A stretch of DNA of 55,132 nt from assembly GCA_937896885.1 (NCBI GenBank), contig CALBNX010000063.1, positions 1 through 55,132 on the forward strand, given 5' to 3'. Each line of letters starts with the position of its first letter. Position 1 is the stretch's first letter. The notes beneath the pieces are model-generated. The model was not told where the DNA came from. It made no database searches and saw only the letters and a program-made list of their open reading frames with translations. This document shows, piece after piece, positions 16,178 through 23,940 of this stretch. This DNA comes from an uncultured Clostridia bacterium. Its GTDB lineage: Bacteria; Bacillota; Clostridia; Oscillospirales; Acutalibacteraceae. A program made the position numbers and the translations under genes.

Positions 16178-16930
16178 ATGAAATTTATATCTTGGAATGT
16201 TAACGGCTTTCGGGCTTGTTTAAATAAAGGCTTTGAAGAATTTTTTAAAAATGAAGATGCAGATTTTTTCTGTATTCAAGAAACTAAAATGCAACCGGGT
16301 CAGGCAGAGTTTTTAACCCCTGATTATCACCAGTATTGGTATAGTGCAGAGAAAAAGGGGTATTCAGGCACAGCGATTTTTGCAAAACACGAGCCAATAA
16401 GTGTGACTTATGGTTTGGGTATTGAAGAACACGACCACGAGGGTAGAGCAATCACACTTGAATATGAAAATTTCTATCTTCTCTGTGTTTACACACCAAA
16501 TTCTCAAAGAGAACTTACAAGACTCGATTATCGAATGACTTGGGAAGATGCTCTGCGGGAATATATGCAGAAGCTTGATAGCAAAAAGCCTGTGATTTAT
16601 TGTGGCGACTTGAATGTTGCCCACCAAGAAATCGACCTTAAAAACCCAAAGACAAATCACCATAATGCTGGGTTCACCGACGAAGAAAGAAACAAGTTTA
16701 CAGAGCTTTTAGATGCAGGGTTTACTGATTCTTTCCGCTATCTCTATCCTGAAAAAATACAGTATTCTTGGTGGAGTTATATGTTCCACGCAAGAGAGAA
16801 GAATGTAGGGTGGCGCATTGACTATTTTGTTGTGTCAGACCGACTTGCACCAAAACTTAAAGAAAGCACAATTTATACTGATATTATGGGTAGTGACCAT
16901 TGCCCTGTGGGAATTGAAATCGATATATAA
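16178..16930 (+). CDS. xth: Exodeoxyribonuclease III (AP endonuclease)
   Basis: 250 residues, full-length ExoIII/APE1 family. The catalytic motifs appear in order: SWNVNGFRA, IQETKMQ (metal Glu), GDLNVAH (Asp/Asn), GWRIDYF and GSDHCPVG (the Asp-His pair). It cleaves DNA at abasic sites and removes 3' blocking groups during base excision repair. Single-gene unit with its own promoter and a terminator shared with the opposing operon. Confidence 0.95.
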   Translation: MKFISWNVNGFRACLNKGFEEFFKNEDADFFCIQETKMQPGQAEFLTPDYHQYWYSAEKKGYSGTAIFAKHEPISVTYGLGIEEHDHEGRAITLEYENFYLLCVYTPNSQRELTRLDYRMTWEDALREYMQKLDSKKPVIYCGDLNVAHQEIDLKNPKTNHHNAGFTDEERNKFTELLDAGFTDSFRYLYPEKIQYSWWSYMFHAREKNVGWRIDYFVVSDRLAPKLKESTIYTDIMGSDHCPVGIEIDI

Positions 16931-16955
16931 AAAAGAGCCTTTAAAGGCTCTTTTT
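16931..16955. terminator. Bidirectional terminator, exonuclease III and reductase operon
   Basis: AAAGAGCCTT/AAGGCTCTTT palindrome (16932-16953) with flanking A and T runs. Confidence 0.85.
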
Positions 16956-17531
16956 TTATTCTTTTATACCTGAAATCATATACATTTGTGAATCTGAAAT
17001 AACGATATCAACTTTAAGATGTTTTGATAATAAACTTGCAACGTCTTCTGCTTCGGGTAAGTCGAGAGAAATGGTTTTTGCATTCCCTGAATGGCATTTT
17101 TGAATTTCTTCTCTGCTTGCCCCGTGCGCAATTGAAAATCGTCCACCGATTTTAAGCGAGTTCATAAGATTTTCAATAAGTTTTTCAGGATTTTCAAAAT
17201 GCGGATATGCATTGAAAATCATTATTCTGTCAAATTGTTTTTGAAAATTATAAGTCACCGCATTATCGCAGATAATTTCATATTCGGGAAACTTTTCTCT
17301 TGCGATTTTCACCATTTCAGGTGAAACATCAATGCCTATAACCTTTGCATTTCTCTTTTGAAAGTCAGGGAAGAGCACACCCGTGCCACAAGCAACATCG
17401 AGCACAGAAACTCCGTCTTTGATGTTACCCAAGTCTAAAATTTTATCTATGACTTGTTGATTTTGGGTGTTTACTGTGTCCCAATTTTTTGCACGACTAT
17501 CAAAAAACTCTATAATATCTTGTAAATTCAT
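16956..17531 (-). CDS. Class I SAM-dependent methyltransferase
   Basis: 191 residues with a Rossmann methyltransferase core: VLDVACGTGVL is motif I (SAM binding), VIGIDVSPEMV motif II, and FDRIMIFNAYPHFENPE motif IV. It is the last gene of the iron-sulfur reductase operon, 9 nt after the AcsB-like gene with AAGGTG as its ribosome site. The acceptor is unknown. It may serve the operon's reaction or a small corrinoid- or metal-related step, but nothing in the sequence decides this. Confidence 0.8.
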   Translation of the reverse strand: MNLQDIIEFFDSRAKNWDTVNTQNQQVIDKILDLGNIKDGVSVLDVACGTGVLFPDFQKRNAKVIGIDVSPEMVKIAREKFPEYEIICDNAVTYNFQKQFDRIMIFNAYPHFENPEKLIENLMNSLKIGGRFSIAHGASREEIQKCHSGNAKTISLDLPEAEDVASLLSKHLKVDIVISDSQMYMISGIKE

Positions 17532-17540
17532 AAAACACCT

Positions 17541-18230
17541 TTATTTTTCAGCAGATTTGAAATGCAATTCTCTCATACCCTCAACTTCATCACAAATTGC
17601 TTTAAGGTTGCAGGTGTCACAATCAAAATTCACCGTATTCATAACGTGGTTGAGTGCTTTTGTGATTTCCTTGTTTTTCTCGGCGATTTTAGTGAAAGAA
17701 TTCAAATCTAGTTGTGGGTCTGTGACAAAAATTACCTTAACACCCTTAACACTTGGAATTTCTTTATATTTATTTATGAGAAGATTGCCGATTTTCTGAA
17801 AATTGATACCATTTTTAACAGCAACTTTTGAAACTCGCACATTTTCTTTGTGAGAAGATGAAGTTGTTCTTATCATATATCCGTCAGGGAAATAGTGATA
17901 TTTAACATATTCAATCTTGCGAATGAGATTATATGCTTTTTGCTCGTCGTCAACTGCGTCGATTTCGACAATAGAAACTCTTGTAAATTTGCGCTTTTGC
18001 GAAATATCTGCACAATCGTCACCAACAACTAATATTTCATCAGCGATAGGGGATGATGTTACAAGATTAAAACCAACACCGTCAAGCTCAAAAGCAGTAT
18101 CCCTTTGCAAAATAACCTGATTATAGCCCAAATCTTCCCAAGCATTATTACTGTTATATTCAAAAGCTTTGCAAGAATAATTTGTGAGCAGATTGTTGGT
18201 GTCTTTGATTAATGAATTGAAAAAGTCCAT
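17541..18230 (-). CDS. Acetyl-CoA synthase (AcsB/CdhC)-like domain protein without A-cluster
   Basis: 229 residues. The middle part (RVSKVAVKNGINFQKIGNLL, then VKVIFVTDPQ) resembles the segment of AcsB/CdhC around ISKDA..KGF...HIGE(I)LYAK in the CODH/acetyl-CoA synthase complex. The C-terminal domain that carries the Ni-Ni-[4Fe-4S] A-cluster is absent. The tail has Cys204, Cys207 and Cys213 followed by MRELH, a plausible Fe-S or metal site. Its ATG shares one base with the stop of the small membrane-protein gene (TAATG), so translation is coupled. It may be a partner or scaffold of the dehydratase-like reductase. The AcsB link is by eye and moderate. Confidence 0.6.
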   Translation of the reverse strand: MDFFNSLIKDTNNLLTNYSCKAFEYNSNNAWEDLGYNQVILQRDTAFELDGVGFNLVTSSPIADEILVVGDDCADISQKRKFTRVSIVEIDAVDDEQKAYNLIRKIEYVKYHYFPDGYMIRTTSSSHKENVRVSKVAVKNGINFQKIGNLLINKYKEIPSVKGVKVIFVTDPQLDLNSFTKIAEKNKEITKALNHVMNTVNFDCDTCNLKAICDEVEGMRELHFKSAEK

Positions 18231-18385
18231 TATAATTTTTTATCCCTTTTCATTTTGTCATAATGCTTCTGTAACCAGTCATAAACAACTCGCACCAGTT
18301 TCATATCAAGGTTAAACCAGTAAATTGCAAAAGTGATTACAAAGAGAGCAAGAATAACACCTAAAATAATTAAGATAATATCCAT
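18230..18385 (-). CDS. 51-residue single-span membrane protein
   Basis: This gene was found by reading the gap between the activase and AcsB-like genes. The ATG (18385) follows the activase TAA with no gap, and its own TAA overlaps the next ATG by one base. Residues 2-24 are a hydrophobic helix (IILIILGVILALFVITFAIY). The tail is amphipathic and basic (DWLQKHYDKMKRDKK), so the C-terminus is probably cytoplasmic. Tight coupling on both sides argues that it is translated. It may tether the reductase components to the membrane or to an electron donor. No known family was recognised. Confidence 0.7.
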   Translation of the reverse strand: MDIILIILGVILALFVITFAIYWFNLDMKLVRVVYDWLQKHYDKMKRDKKL

Positions 18386-19186
18386 TTAGTTCACCTTAGA
18401 AAGACCTTTCTGACGAGCATATTCAGCAGCGCCTAAAGCACCCATCAACTGTGGGTCTGTCTTTAACTCAACTACATTGATTTTAAGCACTTTCTCGATT
18501 GCTTTTTTAAGACCGTCGTTTTTAGCACAACCACCTGTGAGAGTGATGCTGTCAACTGCGCCTGCTTTTTTAGCCATAACAAAGCAACGCTTTGCAACTG
18601 CTAATTGAATACCTGCTGCAATTTCGTCCATTGGTTTGCCTTCACCAACGAGAGAAATAACTTCACTTTCTGCGAAAACTGTACATTGTGCAGTAATTGG
18701 AATAGTGTTTTTAGCATTAAGTGAAAGCTTTGAAAATTCAGGTAATGTCATTTCAAAAGCATTTGCCATTGCTTCATAGAAACGACCTGTACCCGCTGCA
18801 CATTTATCGTTCATAGCAAAGTTTTTAACTGTGCCGTCTGTGTCAATTGAAATACCTTTAACGTCCTGACCACCGATATCAATAATTGCCTTAACTTCAG
18901 GGTTTGTAACGTGCACACCCATAGCGTGACAACTGATTTCAGAAATGTTTTCGTCAGCAAAAGGAACTTTGTTTCGTCCATAACCTGTACCAATAAGGTA
19001 TGAAAGCTCTTTTGCAGAATTTAATCCGTCAACTTGTGCTACTGCATCGTCCAGTGCAATTTCAGCACTTTGAACAGGGTTTATTTTACTTCTATTTGTA
19101 ACATTGGCAACCATATTGCCGTTTTCATCAAGGATTACACATTTAGTATATGTAGAACCAACGTCACATCCACCAAAATATTTCAT
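18386..19186 (-). CDS. 2-hydroxyacyl-CoA dehydratase activase-like ATPase (HgdC/BcrD family)
   Basis: 266-residue ASKHA-fold ATPase: GGCDVGSTYTK (phosphate 1), DIGGQDVKGI (phosphate 2), TGGCAKNDGL (adenosine). Cys129 (DKCAAGTGRF) and Cys168 (AQCTVF) are the two ligands that hold the [4Fe-4S] cluster between the two subunits in this family. ATP hydrolysis drives one electron to very low potential and passes it to the dehydratase-like partner. The start is ATG 19186 with AGGAG 7 nt upstream, although the frame extends to 19216. Confidence 0.9.
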   Translation of the reverse strand: MKYFGGCDVGSTYTKCVILDENGNMVANVTNRSKINPVQSAEIALDDAVAQVDGLNSAKELSYLIGTGYGRNKVPFADENISEISCHAMGVHVTNPEVKAIIDIGGQDVKGISIDTDGTVKNFAMNDKCAAGTGRFYEAMANAFEMTLPEFSKLSLNAKNTIPITAQCTVFAESEVISLVGEGKPMDEIAAGIQLAVAKRCFVMAKKAGAVDSITLTGGCAKNDGLKKAIEKVLKINVVELKTDPQLMGALGAAEYARQKGLSKVN

Positions 19187-19222
19187 ATTATTACTCCTTA
19201 TATAGTTTGCATACACGGTCTA

Positions 19223-19297
19223 TTTTCTCTGTAACTGCTTCAAAAATCCTCGAAATATACTAATATGTCTTGCGGTTTTTTCATTGTTACAGAAAAA
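19223..19297 (-). repeat. Inverted repeat in the reductase operon leader of the activase
   Basis: Arms TTTTCTCTGTAAC (19223-19235) and GTTACAGAAAAA (19286-19297) can pair around a ~50-nt loop. They lie in the only sizeable gap (135 bases) of the operon, just upstream of the activase. No T-run follows, so it is not a terminator. An mRNA processing or stability element is possible. Confidence 0.4.
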
Positions 19298-19321
19298 ATA
19301 TCCTCGTGTTTATTTTAAATT

Positions 19322-20851
19322 TTACCAAGCCATATCGTCTTCAAAATCAAGAAGAGATGCATCAAGTGGCTCTTCTTGTAAAACTGTTTGCATATATTTG
19401 TTAACCTGCTCGCGCATATCTCTTCGTGAAATTGTGCGAGGGTCCATAAGGTCCTGTTTAACCCAGATAAAGTTTACATCATGTTCTCTTGCTTGGTCGT
19501 CAAAGATACCTGCAAGACCATCCATACCTTTACAAGAAATCTGGTCATACATAATAACTGTATCTGCATTATATTCTTCAACAATGCGCCACAATTCGTC
19601 AACAACATTCTTATAGCCACCTTTGGTGTGCTTTCTCATAATTGAGCGCTGATATGTTTTCGCTAAATCTTTAAGGGATTGTTCTTTATCTTCTGTGTCA
19701 ATTTCAAGATATGAAATCATAGTTTCCATATCCATAACAACATTCATACCCCAGCAGTTTTCAAGCCAGTTTGCAAAACTTGTATAGTAGTTTGCAGGGC
19801 AAGACCAAACAACTGCACGGTGACGCATTTCTTTTGAAACAGGAGTTTTCTTTTCATAAGCTTTCATCATAATCTTATTGACTTTTTTGTCAACTTTAAG
19901 GAATTTCTCGTTTGAGCCACCTGAAAGGTTGAAATAGAAAATTCTGTAAAGCCAGAAAGCAGCACCCGTCATCTGTGGATAAGGAGTTTTGTTTATATCC
20001 CATTTTTGACGCTCATATTCAAGCTGTTTGTTATACATTTTCATTCCCTTGAAATATGCATCCCAGTCGAATTTTTCACCGGTCTGGTCTTCAATGAATT
20101 TAATAAGTGATTTGATTTCGTCAACGGCATATTCCTGAACATCTTCACCATCATAACGAAGTGGAACACCAAAACAATGAGTTGGTAAGTTCAATCTTCT
20201 GTCAAGGAATGATGAGTTCATAATTGAACCATCGCAAGGCATATTAGTGCCAATCATACAACAACCCATTTTTGGATAGTCGTCTTCAATTGCAACACCT
20301 GCTTCGGCACTTGGCAATGGACAAACATCGGCAGGAACACCAAAACTTTCAGTAACTTCAAGATAGGGTGGTGTAATCTGCTGGTCAACCATTGAAGATA
20401 AGAAAATTGGCAATGTCTGTAATGGCATTGGTTGTAGATTTGGGAACCCAAGAAAAACTTCATTTGGAACAATCTCGTCAGTAAGCACAATTTTCTTTGA
20501 AAGTTTATTGTTTGGATTAATTTTTTCATCTGCACGGAACGAAATGTTGATAAGCTTTGTGGTGTGCTTAACAATCATATTGTAGTGAAGATGAGCAATT
20601 CGAAGATGAGCACCACGAAGTCCTGCAACATGACGGTCAACAAAGGAAGGAGCAGAGAGATAAGATGCCATCCATCTGTATCTCCATAAACCTTTTACAG
20701 TTGAGATAGGTGCTTTAAGCACCATTTTAATCATATCTTTCCAGGTGATAAGCCAACGATAATAGTCATACATCGTGTCTTTAAGCCCACGCCATTCTCT
20801 GTGCTTTAAGATAGCTGTGTGTTCTTTATATAATTTACCGTAATTATCCAT
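19322..20851 (-). CDS. 2-hydroxyacyl-CoA dehydratase-like subunit, large
   Basis: 509 residues. It belongs to the 2-hydroxyacyl-CoA dehydratase/benzoyl-CoA reductase/double-cubane superfamily. Candidate cluster ligands are the Cys of DVCPLPSAEAG, those of GCCMIGTNMPCDG, and DQISCKGMDG near the end. It is longer than HgdA (about 470). The chosen start is ATG 20851 with GGAGG at a normal distance; it overlaps the upstream gene by 8 nt, while the frame extends to 20905. In the family such subunits receive an electron from the activase and reduce an acyl-CoA or a small molecule. The substrate is unknown. Confidence 0.8.
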   Translation of the reverse strand: MDNYGKLYKEHTAILKHREWRGLKDTMYDYYRWLITWKDMIKMVLKAPISTVKGLWRYRWMASYLSAPSFVDRHVAGLRGAHLRIAHLHYNMIVKHTTKLINISFRADEKINPNNKLSKKIVLTDEIVPNEVFLGFPNLQPMPLQTLPIFLSSMVDQQITPPYLEVTESFGVPADVCPLPSAEAGVAIEDDYPKMGCCMIGTNMPCDGSIMNSSFLDRRLNLPTHCFGVPLRYDGEDVQEYAVDEIKSLIKFIEDQTGEKFDWDAYFKGMKMYNKQLEYERQKWDINKTPYPQMTGAAFWLYRIFYFNLSGGSNEKFLKVDKKVNKIMMKAYEKKTPVSKEMRHRAVVWSCPANYYTSFANWLENCWGMNVVMDMETMISYLEIDTEDKEQSLKDLAKTYQRSIMRKHTKGGYKNVVDELWRIVEEYNADTVIMYDQISCKGMDGLAGIFDDQAREHDVNFIWVKQDLMDPRTISRRDMREQVNKYMQTVLQEEPLDASLLDFEDDMAW

Positions 20852-22049
20852 TTTGGCTTTCCTCCCTTGCTTTTTGTATTTTCTTAATTTCAAGGCTCTC
20901 AACAAAAGCCTGAACTCTTGTTCTTAACTGTCCTGATGCAGATGCTGTGTATTGACGGTCAACTGCAGCAGTCGGTACGCCATAGTCTCCACTCATAACA
21001 TAAGAAGCAAGTGCTCTTTCATAACCCCAATATTCACAGAATTTAAGTTGCTCATACATAACGCCGTCTGCGTGGTATTCGTCAACCAACTGTTTAACAT
21101 AGTCGCGACGTTCTTGCACTTTTTCGTGACTCATATATCTTGGGCACTGACTTGTTTTCATATAATGAGTGCAAATCTGAGTGAGAATATCTTTTGTCTC
21201 GTCGATAACGATTTCTTGTCTGCCAGGTAATGCGCCGAAACAGTAACGGTCAGCAACAACCAATGCACCACTGTCTTCAATAAGAGAAGTGAAGTCAGGG
21301 TCATCCATTTCAGAGCCAACTACCACGATTTTTGCACGGTAATTCTTTTTCTGGTCAGGCTCTCTTGTCTTTAACTCTTCTGCAGTTTCACGAAGTGCAG
21401 GCAAGATTAAAGCCTTTGGACAACAATATGTAACAAGATTTAAAATGTGATATTCATAACCTGTAATTCTTGGGTTTTCTTCTTTTCTGTAATCACCGAT
21501 TTCTGTCATAAGACGGCAAACTTCGTTATGTTCGTGGACTGCTTTTAAAAGAGCTTCGTCAGAAGTGTCAACACCATAGACAGAACTTAACATATCAAGA
21601 ATTTTGACTCTTGTTTGGTTAACATAATGCTTGATTGTGTGTTCTTCAACCTTAAAAGGTGCATCTAAAAATGTAACAAAGAATTTATCATTTGGAACTA
21701 AGTTAAGAAGTTCAAAATGTTCTGCAGTTCTGTTCATTTCAGAGCAGGTTTCAGATGAGAGAAGAGCATTCAAGAAATTGTAACCACCCTCAATTGCTCT
21801 TTCAAGAATTGCTTTACTGTATCCACAAAGGAAATTGCTCATATAATAAGTTGCAATATCCATTGAGCCTGTTCGTGGCGCACGAAGTCTGACTGAAAAA
21901 CAGTTGCCACAGTTCAAAAGCACTTCAGGGATATGATAACAGGTGTAACCAAGTGCGATTCCACCATCGTTTTTAGCCTTTTGCACAAGCTCGTTGTTTG
22001 CATCTTGCAAAAGTTTTTCAAACTCATAAAGATGTTTTAAGTCTTTCAT
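20844..22049 (-). CDS. 2-hydroxyacyl-CoA dehydratase-like subunit, small (HgdB family)
   Basis: 401 residues, the length of HgdB and of double-cubane cluster proteins. Cys in GYTCYHIPEVLL, in SSETCSEM and in LKFCEYWGYER are spaced like the three ligands of the family cluster. YHADGVMYEQLKFC matches the conserved C-terminal region. It should form a heterodimer with the next gene's product and accept electrons from the activase. An organism-wide acyl-CoA dehydratase would normally sit next to CoA-transferase and dehydrogenase genes; none is here, so a non-CoA substrate is plausible. Confidence 0.8.
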   Translation of the reverse strand: MKDLKHLYEFEKLLQDANNELVQKAKNDGGIALGYTCYHIPEVLLNCGNCFSVRLRAPRTGSMDIATYYMSNFLCGYSKAILERAIEGGYNFLNALLSSETCSEMNRTAEHFELLNLVPNDKFFVTFLDAPFKVEEHTIKHYVNQTRVKILDMLSSVYGVDTSDEALLKAVHEHNEVCRLMTEIGDYRKEENPRITGYEYHILNLVTYCCPKALILPALRETAEELKTREPDQKKNYRAKIVVVGSEMDDPDFTSLIEDSGALVVADRYCFGALPGRQEIVIDETKDILTQICTHYMKTSQCPRYMSHEKVQERRDYVKQLVDEYHADGVMYEQLKFCEYWGYERALASYVMSGDYGVPTAAVDRQYTASASGQLRTRVQAFVESLEIKKIQKAREESQNG

Positions 22050-22059
22050 ACCTTACTCC

Positions 22060-22824
22060 TTATATTATTTCTAATTCTTTGAGAGCTTTTTTAACACCTG
22101 CAACTACATTTGAGTCATCAGGAAGCTTTGTGATGTTTTTGCCCTCAATATCATAAATTGCTAGATTCTTATCATTAGGGATATATGACAAAACCGGAAT
22201 TCCATTTGTATTTATATGGGGGATAACGCTTTCGTCAGGAAGTCTATTAACGATTGCACCGATTTTTTTATACATAACAAGCTCATCAGCAACATTTTTA
22301 ATTGTTGTGATAACCTGTGTGCCTTTTTTACTTGCATCAGTAATAAGCAAAAGGTGAGTAACTTTTTCCATTACTCGACGGTTAATTTGTTCAATGCCTG
22401 CTTCACCGTCAATAACAACATAGTCAAAATCACTTGAAAGAATGCTGATTACTTCTTTTAAATAAGAGTTGATTTTGCAATAGCACCCTGCACTTTCAGG
22501 ACGCCCAACAGCAATGAATGCAAAACCGTCAGTTTCAACAAGTGCATCAAAAATCTTATATCTTGCATCACCCAAAAGTTCAATGGCAGTTTTTGTATCA
22601 CCATCTTCAACAGTTGCAACAATTTCTTTTCTAATGTCGTCAATAGTAGTTTTAACATCAATACCTAAAGCAGTTGAAAGTCCAACAGCAGGGTCAGCAT
22701 CAATTGCAAGTATTTTTTTATCTGGATAAGTCTCCACCAAAAGTTTTACAATCGCGGCAGAAATTGATGTTTTACCAACCCCACCTTTGCCCGAGAGAGC
22801 AATTATTGTAGCATTATTATTCAT
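22060..22824 (-). CDS. CooC-type nickel/iron-sulfur maturation ATPase (MinD/ParA fold)
   Basis: 254 residues. The deviant Walker A GKGGVGKT (12-19) and DADPAVGLSTALG are MinD-like. A GCYC pair (Cys about 113 and 115) corresponds to the CxC motif with which CooC dimers bind Ni(II). CooC proteins load nickel into CO dehydrogenase in an ATP-dependent step. No CODH catalytic subunit is present, so this one may mature the AcsB-like or dehydratase-like protein instead. It is the first gene of the operon. Its start is preceded by GGGGGA. Confidence 0.8.
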   Translation of the reverse strand: MNNNATIIALSGKGGVGKTSISAAIVKLLVETYPDKKILAIDADPAVGLSTALGIDVKTTIDDIRKEIVATVEDGDTKTAIELLGDARYKIFDALVETDGFAFIAVGRPESAGCYCKINSYLKEVISILSSDFDYVVIDGEAGIEQINRRVMEKVTHLLLITDASKKGTQVITTIKNVADELVMYKKIGAIVNRLPDESVIPHINTNGIPVLSYIPNDKNLAIYDIEGKNITKLPDDSNVVAGVKKALKELEII

Positions 22825-22852
22825 TAAAATTCCCCCAAATCTATTACATTAT

Positions 22853-22881
22853 ATTGTAGCAAAATAAATCATCATTTTCAA
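22853..22881 (-). promoter_or_regulatory. Promoter of the reductase operon
   Basis: Minus-strand TTGAAA (22881-22876), 17-nt spacer, TACAAT (22858-22853). Confidence 0.65.
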
Positions 22882-22922
22882 CCAGAAATGTTAAAAAAAT
22901 AACGATTTTTGAGACGTTTTTA

Positions 22923-22950
22923 TTGACACAAAAAACAGATGTGATAAAAT
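22923..22950 (+). promoter_or_regulatory. Promoter of the flavin reductase gene
   Basis: Consensus TTGACA (22923-22928), 16-nt spacer, TAAAAT (22945-22950). It is back-to-back with the reductase operon promoter, about 40 nt away. Confidence 0.75.
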
Positions 22951-22981
22951 ATGAATATAAACAATTTCAGGAGATGTTTTT

Positions 22982-23911
22982 ATGAGTAGTTTTGAAAATT
23001 TAAGAATAGTTGATAACTTTTATCAGACATCTTTGTTCTTTCCAATGCCAACAGTTGTAATCAGTACACTTTGTGAAGACGGAACTACAAATTTAGGTCC
23101 ATATTCACTTGTGCAACCATATTATGTTGCGGGTAAAGATTATTATGCGATGCTTCTTTGTTGCCGAAATTCATCAAATACTGCACAGAATATTCTCAGA
23201 AATGGTAAATGCGCACTCAATTTTATTGATGACAATCCAAAAACTTTTAAAGAAGCAGTTAAACTCTCTTGGCCAGGTGATAAGCCTGAAGAGAAAATGC
23301 CAAAGTGCAATTTCAAACTTGAAAAGAGCTTGCTCGAAGAAGAAACAGGGGAAACACGCCCTATGGTTTTGACTGATGCTATTGAAGTTATCGAATGCAC
23401 TTGGGTGCGTGAACTTGACGGCGCTGATAAAGATATGGCAGGAGAGCTTAACGGTTACGAAGGTCCATATCACGATTTCAATGGTATTACAAGTAAATTC
23501 GGTGCTCATTTTATTCTTAAAATTGACAAAATTCTTATGAAGAAAAAGTATAGTGATGCTATTATCAATGGTGTTAAAGCTAAAGATTTCCCAGCACTTC
23601 CAGTTGATTATGGCTACCGTGACAGCAAGAATTTCTGGTTCCACAGAAAGAGAAGAATGCGCGCAGAACTTCTTCAAATGAGAGAAGCATCACTTGAATC
23701 TGTCCGTTATGCAGCTGACAGAGTTGACGATAAAATCAAGTTCACAGATGAAGCCCTCAAAACAGTTCTTGCAGTACCACGCGTGTTTTTACCATTGGTA
23801 CTTAAAGGTTGTGTTGACTGGGCAAGAGAAAATAATGTTGAACTTATTACTGAAGAACATATGCAGATTATCAACGATAAACGCGCAAAAGAAAAAGCAA
23901 AGAAAAAATAA
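22982..23911 (+). CDS. Flavin reductase-like protein with PCP_red-like C-terminal helices
   Basis: 309 residues. Residues 10-190 match the flavin reductase-like/flavoredoxin FMN-binding barrel (FFPMPTVVISTLCEDGTTNLGPYSL). Residues about 250-300 (DEALKTVLAVPRVFLPLVLKG...ITEEHM) resemble the small helical PCP_red domain found at the end of protochlorophyllide reductase subunit B. It is divergent from the CooC/dehydratase operon and could supply electrons to it. AGGAG lies 8 nt before the ATG. The PCP_red assignment is by pattern. Confidence 0.75.
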   Translation: MSSFENLRIVDNFYQTSLFFPMPTVVISTLCEDGTTNLGPYSLVQPYYVAGKDYYAMLLCCRNSSNTAQNILRNGKCALNFIDDNPKTFKEAVKLSWPGDKPEEKMPKCNFKLEKSLLEEETGETRPMVLTDAIEVIECTWVRELDGADKDMAGELNGYEGPYHDFNGITSKFGAHFILKIDKILMKKKYSDAIINGVKAKDFPALPVDYGYRDSKNFWFHRKRRMRAELLQMREASLESVRYAADRVDDKIKFTDEALKTVLAVPRVFLPLVLKGCVDWARENNVELITEEHMQIINDKRAKEKAKKK

Positions 23912-23940
23912 AAAAAGGTGGAGTTTTATCCACCTTTTTC
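23911..23940. terminator. Bidirectional terminator
   Basis: 11-bp stem (23911-23921 with 23928-23938) between the convergent flavin reductase and TauE genes. Confidence 0.85.

Noticed and set aside
23174..23677. 167-residue antisense ORF
   Set aside because: Shadow of the flavin reductase gene; no family features.
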